Source: Haematococcus lacustris (taxonomy: Eukaryota; Chlorophyta; Chlorophyceae; Chlamydomonadales; Haematococcaceae). Taken from it: DNA of 64,000 nucleotides. Of the stretch, positions 12,145-22,048 are shown in pieces. The DNA is taken from the NCBI GenBank assembly GCA_030144725.1, contig JASKMD010000031.1, forward strand, positions 2,761,775-2,825,774, written 5' to 3'. Under the pieces are notes generated by a model that made no database searches, was not told the origin of the DNA, and saw only the letters and a program-made list of their open reading frames with translations. The position numbers and the translations under genes were made by a program. Positions within the stretch are counted from its first letter, which is position 1. The number at the start of each line of letters is the position of its first letter.

Positions 12145-12538
12145 ATGAGTGCTGCGGCGCCAATGGCTGCTGCGGCAGCAGTGCAAACGCTGATGGGGCC
12201 GAACTACCCCGACTGGAGGTGGGACTGCACCCACGCGCTGGCTCTTACCGGCTACTACGACGCCGTCTTTGGCGGTGCTGAGGAGCAGCACCGGCCACGC
12301 CCGCGGGCAACGGCACTCCAGCTGTACGCGTACAGCTAAGTACACCTTCTGAGAGTTCAGCGCCCGAGGGCGACAGATCAGTGCCCGCCAGATCAGTGCC
12401 CGGCACTCCGCAGACCTCTCCTCCCGTCTCAGCCGACCTAGACAGGCGCGCGCACGCCTTCATCAGCCTCACCCTCGATCGATCGCGCTACAGATTGCTG
12501 TGTGAGGCGCACCGCACGGCCCGCGGGTGCATGCAATN
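12145..12538 (+). pseudogene. Copia-type retrotransposon gag fragment, cut by assembly gap
   Basis: The first frame (12145-12339) reads LMGPNYPDWRWDCTHALALTGYYDAV, the typical start of a Ty1/Copia gag (L.G.NY..W…L…G). After a stop, another frame from 12381 continues with DRRAHAFISLTLDRSRYRLL and AHRTARGC, the next conserved gag stretch, so a frameshift or stop separates the two. The sequence then enters the N-run at 12539. A GGTATCAC just upstream (about 12123) resembles the start of a tRNA-iMet primer-binding site, but only weakly. No reverse transcriptase is visible in the window. Confidence 0.6.
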
Positions 12539-13037
12539 NNNNNNNNNNNNNNNNNNNNNNNNNNNNNNNNNNNNNNNNNNNNNNNNNNNNNNNNNNNNNN
12601 NNNNNNNNNNNNNNNNNNNNNNNNNNNNNNNNNNNNNNNNNNNNNNNNNNNNNNNNNNNNNNNNNNNNNNNNNNNNNNNNNNNNNNNNNNNNNNNNNNNN
12701 NNNNNNNNNNNNNNNNNNNNNNNNNNNNNNNNNNNNNNNNNNNNNNNNNNNNNNNNNNNNNNNNNNNNNNNNNNNNNNNNNNNNNNNNNNNNNNNNNNNN
12801 NNNNNNNNNNNNNNNNNNNNNNNNNNNNNNNNNNNNNNNNNNNNNNNNNNNNNNNNNNNNNNNNNNNNNNNNNNNNNNNNNNNNNNNNNNNNNNNNNNNN
12901 NNNNNNNNNNNNNNNNNNNNNNNNNNNNNNNNNNNNNNNNNNNNNNNNNNNNNNNNNNNNNNNNNNNNNNNNNNNNNNNNNNNNNNNNNNNNNNNNNNNN
13001 NNNNNNNNNNNNNNNNNNNNNNNNNNNNNNNNNNNNN
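12539..13037. other. assembly gap (N-run)
   Basis: About 499 N. All frames crossing it are artefacts. Confidence 0.99.
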
Positions 13038-13047
13038 AACAGACATA

Positions 13048-14296
13048 CAGCATAGGACTATCAAGCCTGGGCATGGGTTCACTAGGAGCGCCCCAGTCAA
13101 CTGAGCAGCCATGGGGCATTGCTGGGTATAGTTGCGGGGCCGCGTGCAGGAATGCACCAGACCAGAGGCGATGCTTATTGTTGCTGATGTAAGCAATGTC
13201 GTTGCTAATGGGCAAGCCCGAGCAGCCATACCAGGCTGAGTAGTCATAATTTGTTTGCACCTGGGGTGGGGTAGTAGTCAGGAGGCACACACACCAGATG
13301 GGCGGAGCTTGCCAGCAGCCTGTGTCCAACTACAGGACCAAAGCGGCGGAACTGCCGAAAGCTATTTCACGAGCTTATCTTGGATGGTGCAAGGGGTTCG
13401 GGAGAGGCAGGGAGCATTGCATGTCACATTGTGGATCACATGCAAGCTGCGTTGTTATACTAAAACAACGGCCGGACTACGAGCGATACTGACGCTGGAC
13501 AGAGCCATGAGGCAATGAGGACGGCCTGCCCATGATGACAATGCCGGTTGGCTATGGCTGATGCAAACAAACAAAACCGATAACTTATAGTATTTGTGAT
13601 GGCTTGACGATGTTGTTTTCTATGGCTAAGAAAAAAGGACGAACCGTGCCTAGGCCAGTGCCGGAGGACCCGGACAGTGACATTGAGGCACACACACCAG
13701 AAGGCTGAGCTGGAGTGGGCAGTAGGCACACCGTCAGTAGCCTTTACAATAATGATCTCGCAGCCTGTGTTTGATTACAACTCATGCTTTATTTTGGTGT
13801 TGCATGAGGGCTGTAGGGATTAAAAATTGCATGTCACATCCGTCGTTTGTGGATCACATGCAAGCTACGTTTTCGTACTGGAATACCTCGAGGAGCCGTC
13901 CACCCTCTTCTAGCTACGTACAAAGCAATGTCGTCCAATGAGCCGTGGACACGCTGATTGCGATCCTCACATTATCCTGCTTTTTGCCGGACCCGCGTGG
14001 ACGACTTGAGCTGCACGTCGTCCATGCGGGCTTACCGAATTCTGTCAGCACACATTCAATTACATACCCAGTGTGCTTAGTAGCTAGGCATGGCTCCCTT
14101 CTTACTACGGCCTGGTGACACCTGCTCCAGCCAGCTGCAGCCTCAGCAGCGGCGGCAGCTTCTGATGGGCAATTGGCCGAGTGCTGGTGGTCGAGCTGAG
14201 CCATGCCACACATCTCACCAGCACCACAGGTCTGTGACTGGCAGCTAGCAAGTGGAACCCCTGTCATGCTCAGCATTATGATGCAAGTCTCAGTGA
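13048..14296. repeat. intergenic with a diverged local duplication
   Basis: Two related segments, about 13277-13470 and 13684-13880, share GGCACACACACCAGA, CAGCCTGTGT(C/T), TTGCATGTCACAT and GGATCACATGCAAGCT in the same order, so this is a direct duplication of about 200 bases roughly 400 bases apart. No coding family was recognised here. A reverse-strand frame touching the gap (13329 to 13038) has no recognisable domain. Confidence 0.5.
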
Positions 14297-14690
14297 TTGC
14301 TGCCATGCAGTTTGTGCACCAGAGCAGTAGCGACCCCTCTGATCCAGCAATGCTCCGTAGCTGATAGCAGCCGTGGGCTTGAAACCCATGTGCAGCACGA
14401 CTTGGTAGCCCCTCTTGGCCACGTCGGCATAGACGCAACAGAAATACTCAACACTGGCCTTGATGCATCTTCAACGCACAAGCAGGGCGGCCACAAGGGC
14501 CGCCAGCCCACTGCCAAACAAAAAGCAGCCACCTCCCCCTCTGGCCTCAATGGCAATGGCGCTAGCCCCAATACCAGTCACACCACACATGGCCAGAACG
14601 TCAGCAGCAGCACACCACTTCACCCCGCTAGCAGGCCCAGCACTGGCACCGTAGCAACTGACCAGACGTCACCACAGCAGCCTGCTGGTC

Positions 14691-14732
<42 letters not shown>

Positions 14733-17700
14733 CGGCCAGTGACAGCAGCAGTAACATCAGCAGCAAGGTAGGGCCGGGTGGTGGGGCTGCCGCACTGGCC
14801 CGCAGCCGCCGCCTGCAAGCCCTGCTGGCCGCCGCCATGCAAAGCGCCGCAAACTCCACCGCGGCTGCACCCAACCCTGCGGGCGCTGCAGCACAGCCCG
14901 CAGCTGCCGGCCCTCCAGGTCCAGCAGCAGAAAGGGGGAAGGGAGCAGCAGCTGGGGAGCAAGTGCCTCCCAAACAGAAAGGCAGGAAAGGTCGGGCGGC
15001 AGGGCTGGTGACCTTTGAGGAGGCTGTTGCAGCGTCAGCCAATGGCCGCCACCCCTCCCTTGCAGGCAGGAAGAAGAAGGTGGGGGCTCCAGCATTGGGG
15101 TGGGCAGGGCCGGCTGGCAGGACGGGGTAGAGGGTGCTGTCAGGGCACGTAGATGTTAAGGGAACTGGGAGTATGAGTGTAGGGGCTATAGGAGCCAGGA
15201 GGTACAAAGGCAGGCAAGCAGGGTAGGCCAGAGGCTGGGTGGGCAGGTGCGCAGGCAAGAAGGGAGGTGTTGATGGAGGGTGAAAGAGTATAATGAGGGC
15301 ATTTCTTGGGAAGGGTGGCAGCTCAAATGCAGTGAATGAAGCATGAGCAAGGACAGCAGTGACAATGAGGGAGGGGGTAAGTTTGTCACAGCCACCAGTG
15401 TGACTGAGCGAGCTGTGCACTGTGATGTCAAGGAGATATGCATCCTATCACGTGACAAGCTGTGGCCTCAGCCATGGCTCAGCTGGAAGGTTTGCAGCAT
15501 AGCTGCAGTGGTGCAGGGACAGCAACAACGCTCCTCAAGGAGGGCGGGGTATAAGGCTGCTTGCATGACGGCTTTTGTGTATGCTTGCATCATGTTATGG
15601 CGCGAGTCACATGCCATGTGCCGACCTGACCTGGCTCGGCGTGTGTCCACACCACCCTGCCACCACCACCACCACCACCACCATCACCACCATCACCATC
15701 ACCATCACCATCACCACCATCACCACCACCATCACCACCACCACCACCACCACCACCACCACCACCACCACCACCACCACTACCACCACCACCACCACTA
15801 CCACCACCACCACCATCACCATCACCATCACCATCACCACCATCACCACCACCATCACCATCACCATCACCACCATCACCACCACCACCATCACCATCAT
15901 CATCATCACCACCATCATCACCATTGTTATCTGTGGCTGCAGGACAACCTCCCCTTCCGCACATTGCGTGCCAAGTCTGGCAAGTGCATCTCAGTCAGCA
16001 TATGGGTGGGGGGCCACAACATCCACCTGTACAGCAACCTGCCCAACACCCCAGAGGGCTTCAAGGACGCCCAGGACCTGCAAGTCAGGTAGGCCCTGGG
16101 CCTGATGCACAGGCTGCAGGCCAGTTGGGGCTAACGTCTGCAATACTGAAGGGGCTGCCTGCACATTCCTGGCAGCCCACTCTTGCTGTGCACAACCCTG
16201 CCAGCCCTGCCCATCTTACCTAAGCATTGGCCAGCCCCACATTGGCTTACCAGCCCAACATCCCGTACCCAATGGCTGAGCATCACAGCCAAAGTTGAGG
16301 GACAGCAGCCAGCCCCTTGTTCACACCTGTTCCTCGGAATTGCTGAGCTCGGCAGCATTGGGGCTGGGGGTGAGGCTACCCTGCCCGCCCGCCCTCCACT
16401 CCTCTGCCTGCAGATACCTGGCTTACGCTTCTGACCCAGCCGCCTGCCAAGGCCTGGATCCCCGCGTCATGAACCGAATCAATGCAAAGCTGGGCAGACC
16501 ACTAGTGTATGACCCAGAGGCCTACAGCATGAGTGAGTGGCACCGGGTCCTCTCACCCGGCACCTGCTCCTCTGCCCCTTCACAGCGCCAGCCTCAGCCT
16601 GGCTCCTAGCCTGGCCACCACACGCCTAGCCCTGCTGCACCTTAACTCCATCACTGAACAGCAGCAAGGGCGGGGGAGGCCTGAGCGCATCAGCATAGGG
16701 TTCAATGCTTGGTGGCCGCCCACAGTGGGACCCCAAGCCTGCTGAGCACTTTGCCTGCTGAGCACTTTGCCTGAGCACTTTGCCTGTCGTGCTGATGTTT
16801 GCTTCACGCCATTGTGAATGCCCAGCGTGGTGCGCCTGCGCTGCCATGCACAGCCCTGTGGCGTACACAGTGATGCAAACCCTGCATGCGCCGCAGCCAC
16901 CCCCTGCCAGCCTGCCTGTCTGCCACTCTACCTGCCTGCTTGTCTGGTCACAGGGCGTAATCCGCTCAGTACTCGAACCCACCTGCCCATTGGGGTCCAC
17001 TGGCAGAAACATAAGCAGGGTGTCATCAGCCACCTGGTCGTGCCACCTGGCAAAGCAGGCACTGGGAAGCGAACAATTGTGGGTGCCTGCCTGCCGGCTC
17101 ACCTGGCTGGAAACTAGCCATAAACCATGGGCAACCATGGGCAGCCATGAACCATGGCCAGGGCACATTGGACTCAGTGGGGTGCTTTGGTACATTGGAA
17201 GTGCCTTGGGGTGGGGTGTACATCCAGGGAGGGTACGCAGTGACTAGTGCACAGAGACGCAATCAAAATCAGGTTCAGGGAGACAATCAGAATCAGAACC
17301 AGGGAGGCCATCAGAACCAGAAACAGGGAGACAATCAGGATCAGGGCAACTGACATTATGGACTGGGAGGAAAGTGTACAGGCTGGTTAGAGTTTTGACT
17401 TTGCGTGTTACGGCTGATGTAGTGATTGCTTATCGTGCCTTCAGCAGCAAGTGCCAAGCTATGGAGAAGGTAGTGATGCTGAGCAGCAAATGGGTGATGG
17501 TGAATTACGTGTGCCACGCTATGGAGATGGCAGTGGTGTGTGATGTGTGTGCTGCCGCCCAGGTGTGCCTGCGCGTCCACCCAGCCACCCCAGAGGGCAT
17601 ACAGGAAGCAATGGAGAATCATCAAAGGTGTGGTAGGACCAAGACACGATCGCAACCCGCCAGCCTGCACCCCACAAGGGCACTTACAACAACCAGCCAC

Positions 17701-18679
17701 CGGTCCTGCTGTACAGGTACCGCGCGTACGCCGAGGATCAGTCCCAATGCGTCGGCTTGGACCCGAAAGTGACATGTCGGATTGACACGCTGCTGCATCG
17801 CACACCGGCACTGGAAGTGCCGGCTAGGATCGCTTCCCTGAAGCACTGCAGGCATACACTGGCGAGGGAACTACCAAAGGGCGTGTACCGCAGGTCTCGC
17901 GTCAAGGGCTTCGTCATCGCTCAGCTGATCATCGCTGGGGTCAAAGTCAAGCAGACGGTGTATCTTGGACGCTTCCCAGACAACCCGGAGGGCTGGAAGC
18001 TCGCCGGAGAAAGTTACTTGAGGTACGAGTCGAGGTTACAGTCGTGTGACCATCCGCGGCTAATGCGTGATGTTCCGCACAGGGACTCAGGTCTCCTGTA
18101 GTGCATGTCTGTAGTGCACGACTGTTGCAAGACGGTTGCGTATGATGAGAATTAATGTCTGCCTGTTCTGACACTGAATGATCTGTTGAAAGAACAGACA
18201 GGTCCTCGCACACAAGGTCACACTGTGAGGCCACACCATTGGAACTCTACTAGCACAGGGATGGGAAGCACGGCAGCCCTTCTTAACAGCCCTTCCGCTG
18301 CTGCTGCCGCTGCTGCTGCTGTAGGGCTCAGGAGTATGCAGATGACCCTTCAAAGCCTACCACACTGAATGACCGCGTGAGGTTGTATATCAACCGTGGC
18401 CTGGCTGCTCGTGAACGTCAGATTGCACAGGAGCAGGCACAGGTCGCAGCTGCAAAGGAGGCCGCAGCACTAGAGGCTGCCGCTGCAGGGGAAGGCAACA
18501 CATCGGGGGAAGAGGCAGCAGCAAGGGAGGCAGCAACACACGAGGCTTCTGCAGCAGGGAAAGGTCCCACAGCAGTGGTGCCTGAGACCAACCTTGCGGC
18601 CCTAGTGGAGCTTCACAGCGCCCACAACCCCAGCCCTAGAGCCACGGCGAACTCCAGGGCTGGATTGCTAGTTCACTAG
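14297..18679 (+). CDS. protein with repeated AP2-like modules, putative DNA-binding protein
   Basis: Seven exons join in frame: 14297-15079, 15943-16088, 16414-16532, 16954-17078, 17563-17627, 17717-18022 and 18325-18679. The N-terminus is low complexity (Ser run, Ala-rich) with a basic patch. Three AP2/ERF-like segments follow: TLRAKSGKCISVSIWVGG…NTPEGFKDA; GVHWQKHKQGVISHLVV…VHPATPEGIQEA; and KGVYRRSRVKGFVIAQL…TVYLGRFPDNPEGWKLA. Each is followed by a related helix: YLAYASDPAACQGLDPRV, YRAYAEDQSQCVGLDPKV and AQEYADDPSKPTTLNDRV. The last exon ends in an Ala/Glu-rich coiled coil. AP2 domains usually bind DNA; here the strands are divergent, so transcription-factor function is inference. The start is the first Met of the open frame and is uncertain. 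The first intron carries a long CAC/CAT repeat. Confidence 0.6.
15656..15925 (+). repeat. (CAC/CAT)n microsatellite in intron
   Basis: About 270 bases of almost pure CAC, CAT and occasional TAC triplets. It sits in the 15080-15942 intron of the AP2-like gene, whose flanking exons join in phase 0. His, Thr and Asp/Gly repeat frames through it are therefore not protein. Confidence 0.95.
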
Positions 18680-18704
18680 TTTGCTTGTGCAACGAGCAGG
18701 TAGC

Positions 18705-18870
18705 CTTTTTGGCGTCAAGCTGTTAGTTTTGGTGAGGTGACCAGTGGTCGTGCCATCGATATGGGGTTTGTAGTCATCAAGGGTGCGACCGAGGTTGCTT
18801 CAACTTGTTTGGATTATTACAGTCAAACAGATTACCACAGTCAAACATGTTGTTCCATGTTGGACAAGTT
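18705..18870 (+). repeat. dispersed repeat family R, copy 1
   Basis: Contains CTGTTAGTTTTGGTGAGGTG, CCAGTGGTC, GTAGTCATCAAGGGTGCGAC and AACATGTTGTTCC in that order. The same blocks recur at about 42195-42315 (+), 50915-51045 (-) and 61640-61800 (-). Confidence 0.65.
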
Positions 18871-19343
18871 TTGTTTGCCTGGGATGAGCATGCCAGTGAT
18901 CAAAGCAGCTTAATGACCCACCTCGTCCCAGTGCCAGCAATTGGAAGGGGTCATATTTGAGGTGTAGGGAAAAATATAGGCGTCAATATTTTTCCATAAC
19001 TCAGGTCAGTTTACCAAGGCCGCAAAGTGCTAGCAGCCAGATCCGCGTGTTCCGCAAGTGAGGCGCAAGTCGCGATTGTGCTAGTTGCATGTATGGCTTG
19101 CACGTCGCAACTTGCAAGTCGCGAGTTATTCAAAAACAACTTCCTACCGCTACTGATGCAACCTCAACGTAGCCATGCGACGCTACGCGATAGCTTATCG
19201 AACATATTGCCAGGCTGGCATGTCTACTTATAAGTGCCAGGCTGGCATGTTGACTAGAAGCTACGTCTTTCGTCGTTTTTCAGGTCGGAGTAAGCCGCTG
19301 AGGAGAGGGATGAGTTTATAGGCTAGTTGAGGCAGTCGATATG

Positions 19344-19471
19344 TATCGACCGGCAACGCATAATGGTCGAGCGGCAAAGCATAATGGTCGAGCGGCAACG
19401 CATAATGGTCGAGCGGCAAAGTGCACTTTTTGATAATGGTCGAGCGGCAATTGATAATGGTCGAGCGGCAA
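19344..19471 (+). repeat. tandem array of ATAATGGTCGAGCGGCAA
   Basis: Five exact copies of the 18-base core plus one diverged copy at the left edge, separated by short spacers (AGC, CGC, a 10-12 base T-rich spacer, TTG). Read on the reverse strand it encodes repeated LPLDHYA, but no gene context supports translation. Confidence 0.85.
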
Positions 19472-19621
19472 AAAGGGTACGATTCTCGCAATCAGTGTCG
19501 GGAAGCCTTTATAGAGCGGCTGTGTTGAGAAGGGTTGGTGAAAGCGTTGGTCAACGGGATATACGGTGTTGGTCAACGGGGGATGGGGGCGGTTACGGAA
19601 TTGGGGAACCTCAAATATACT

Positions 19622-19776
19622 AGATAACCGCCTTGACCTCGCGCATTATGCGAACTAATGGTCTCGTCCTCGGCTCTGCTACCATACATCCCTCGGCTGC
19701 GCCTCGGGATGTATGTCCGCGCCACCTCGGCCTCGGCTATTATTTTCGCATAATGCTCTCGGACCGCCAATTATCT
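19622..19776. repeat. foldback (MITE-like) element
   Basis: Nested inverted repeats. The inner stem pairs CATACATCCC (19683-19692) with GGGATGTATG (19706-19715). The outer arms pair GCATTATGCGAA (19643-19654) with TTCGCATAATGC (19745-19756). The ends are TAGATAA and TTATCTA. Target duplication is not clear. Confidence 0.6.
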
Positions 19777-20103
19777 ACTACATGGTGTTGTGACGAAGGC
19801 ATGGGAAGAGCAACAGCAGCACCACGCATGTGTATCCTTGAGGTGAATTGAGGCACGGCCTCAACTGCTACTAGTGCTGCCAGTGTTTAATGTGCACATG
19901 ACAGTCGCATTGCTGCCATACAATCATATAAATATGCCCAGCTTGATCCTGCTCTTTCCGCACATCATGTCGTTATGGCATGTACAGCTGTTGCATGTCC
20001 ATCCTGCTCCTTATCCACATGCTGCCACACACACTATGTATAAGGCAGCTAGCTAGGCTTGCTAAGCTAGCTACCAGCATGCATTGGTGCACACCGAGCA
20101 ATT

Positions 20104-21396
20104 TCATCGGGGAACACGCCTCTGAATGCCGCCTTCACTGCTGCCACTCCCACTCTTTTCCTCATCTTGCCAACTGCTGCTGCCACCGGCATTGGTTCCG
20201 GCCTTGCTTGCATCTTTCAGAACCTTTATTGCATCCTCAAAGCTGGTGATGTTTTCCAAGTCCAGGTTGGAGAGCTGGCTGGTATCCACATTGTCAGGCA
20301 AGGCCTCAGTAGGCATCTTGTACAGGCTCTTCTTAGGCCGCCCAAACTGATCCAGCTCATCATCAAACCTGCAGCAGTTCACCGTCATGCAATGTAATGG
20401 TGCAATGACACCAATGCGGCTATCTGTATCAGCACGGTAACAGCTGAGTCCTCCTTTCAGACAGCCTAGCCATTGCCTGACCTGTGGACATGCTCACATG
20501 GGCACCAGGCTGCAATGGCAAGTGTGACTCACTTTTCAATGATTGGTCGGTTCATCTGCTCCTGCTGGTAGCTCTGCAGGTTCACAGCAGCAGGCCATTG
20601 TGACTTCCAGCCACAACCTTACAGTGTCCCTTCCTATGTATGTAGCGTACAGGTGTAGCTATCAATGACAGCTGCTAGTTCACTGCAATGGCCAAGCCCT
20701 GGCTGCACATTCTGCAGCCGCTGCTGGGCTGCGATATGCCCTTCTTACCTTTGGGGAGTTGTCCTTTACAACCCTTAAGAACAGGGGGGCCTTGTATGCC
20801 AAGAAGCCCAGCAGCACGCAGCCCTGGTGCAGCAGGTCCAGGGACTGGTCTGTCAATTTGTTGAAGACAGCGACGCCCACTGCTAGGCCAATGGGCACCA
20901 GCAGGCGGTGGTTCAGGCCATGGGAGTAGCCCGCAAAGACCTTGGCAATGCTGCGAGTCAAGGGGTCTTCAATCTGCACAGGGGCGCATGGACATGGCAG
21001 GCTGCTTTGCCACCCTTCGCATACGGTGTAGCGATAATGGTGGCTGAAAACTGCCAGCGCAAGGTATATGGCATTGTTGTCACGGCACTAGTGTTACCTA
21101 CAATGCTGCAGGCAGTGTTGGCACTGCATGGATTTGGTAACCACCTTGTAAGCCTCGTCCATTGCGATCTTGCTGCCTGGCACATAGCTGTCCACGTCAG
21201 CGCACAACAAACGGAGGTAAAGGTTGCCACAAGCTGACCCAGCCAGGGCGCACAGGGCAGCAACGCCATCCACTGTGACCAACAGGTATGTGGCAATGAT
21301 GCCCCCTGCGTTTTGAGACACACTGAGCATCTCGCTCTTCATGGCTGCATACTCCTGCGCGCATGCAGTGGCTATTGAGCCAGCGCCCACAGCCAA
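20104..21396 (-). CDS. CGL160: CGL160/Atp1-like chloroplast ATP synthase assembly factor, N-terminus not resolved
   Basis: CGL160 (CGLD22 in algae) is a thylakoid membrane protein with a bacterial Atp1/UncI-like domain that helps assemble the CFo c-ring. Exons on the reverse strand: 21396-21145, 20973-20749, 20573-20533 and 20368-20104 (stop), all phase-compatible. Membrane segments: AGGIIATYLLVTVDGVAALC, AGSACGNLYLRLL, LLVPIGLAVGVAVFNKL and QGCVLLGFLAYKAPLFLRV. The loop VDSYVPGSKIAMDEAYK and the NHRLLVPIGLAV / GFLAYKAP pattern match the family. A soluble C-terminal tail (QFGRPKKSLYKMPTEALP, then Ser/Gly-rich) follows. The frame is open upstream of 21396 (LLAVGAG), so the transit peptide and soluble N-domain are in unresolved exons between 21400 and about 21920. 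Family assignment is by recalled sequence pattern. Confidence 0.65.
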
Positions 21397-21744
21397 TAAC
21401 TTGAGGTAGATTGTGCCATGGCGCCCTGCTCACCTCACCTGCATGTACGTTTCATCTGCCACTCGTGTATTGCTCTCTTTGCTCCTTTCATCCAAGTTGG
21501 CAAGGCTGGCGCAAACATGCCGGGCTCTGCAAGCAATGATTTGTATCCTTAGTTACTACCAGCCAAGGCTAGACATACACCTGGCACTTGCTGTGCACAC
21601 CTGAAGTGCATTGTACGAGTTGTGGGAGCCGGGGGATAGGAGCAGGAGGGAAACGAGGAGCTGTCGGGTGGCTGGCTGGGTCTCACTCGACCGACACTAT
21701 GTCTGGATGAGCAGGGCGGCTAATGGATTGAGTGGGTCACATGG

Positions 21745-21842
21745 AACAGCGACAGCGCCATAGCCGTAGCTTGTTGTATTTGCTGAAAAAAGGCAAGGAA
21801 ACTCGGCTTACCTTGTAGACAGCGCCATAGCCGTAGCTTGTA
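21745..21842. repeat. short direct repeat near CGL160-like 5' end
   Basis: ACAGCGCCATAGCCGTAGCT occurs twice (starting about 21752 and 21820), each followed by TGT and TATTTGCTG. On the reverse strand the second copy lies in a possible first exon ending in a GTAAGC donor, so the duplication may have copied part of a transit-peptide exon. Confidence 0.5.
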
Positions 21843-22048
21843 TGTATTTGCTGCACAAAGCTGCACGCGGTTGCACTTGATGCACGCGTGTGACATTTGG
21901 CGAAATATCGTCAAGCATGTCAGGAATTAATTAGCAACAAGATACACCTGTCTATAGCTGCACTAGTCCCCACGTAAAGCACCTTCCGAACCAACCTGTC
22001 GTTTTAATCCCGAAGAGTGCAGCGAGCCAGGCGGCAGCACACGCTGCC

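Larger units (their letters stand above)
18680..20103. other. repeat-rich intergenic region
   Basis: No gene recognised between the AP2-like and CGL160-like genes. It holds one copy of a dispersed repeat (about 18705-18870), a tandem array (19344-19471) and a foldback element (19622-19776), annotated separately. Confidence 0.6.

Noticed and set aside
12438..13329. ORFs of 200-286 residues across 12539-13037
   Set aside because: Almost entirely N-run; not real frames.
15343..16105. Poly-His / poly-Thr ORFs and reverse Asp-Gly ORF
   Set aside because: They read through the CAC/CAT microsatellite, which lies in an intron whose flanking exons splice in phase 0.
19344..19471. CRISPR array
   Set aside because: The 18-base units have spacers of mostly 3 bases, not unique 30-mers; the host is a eukaryote.
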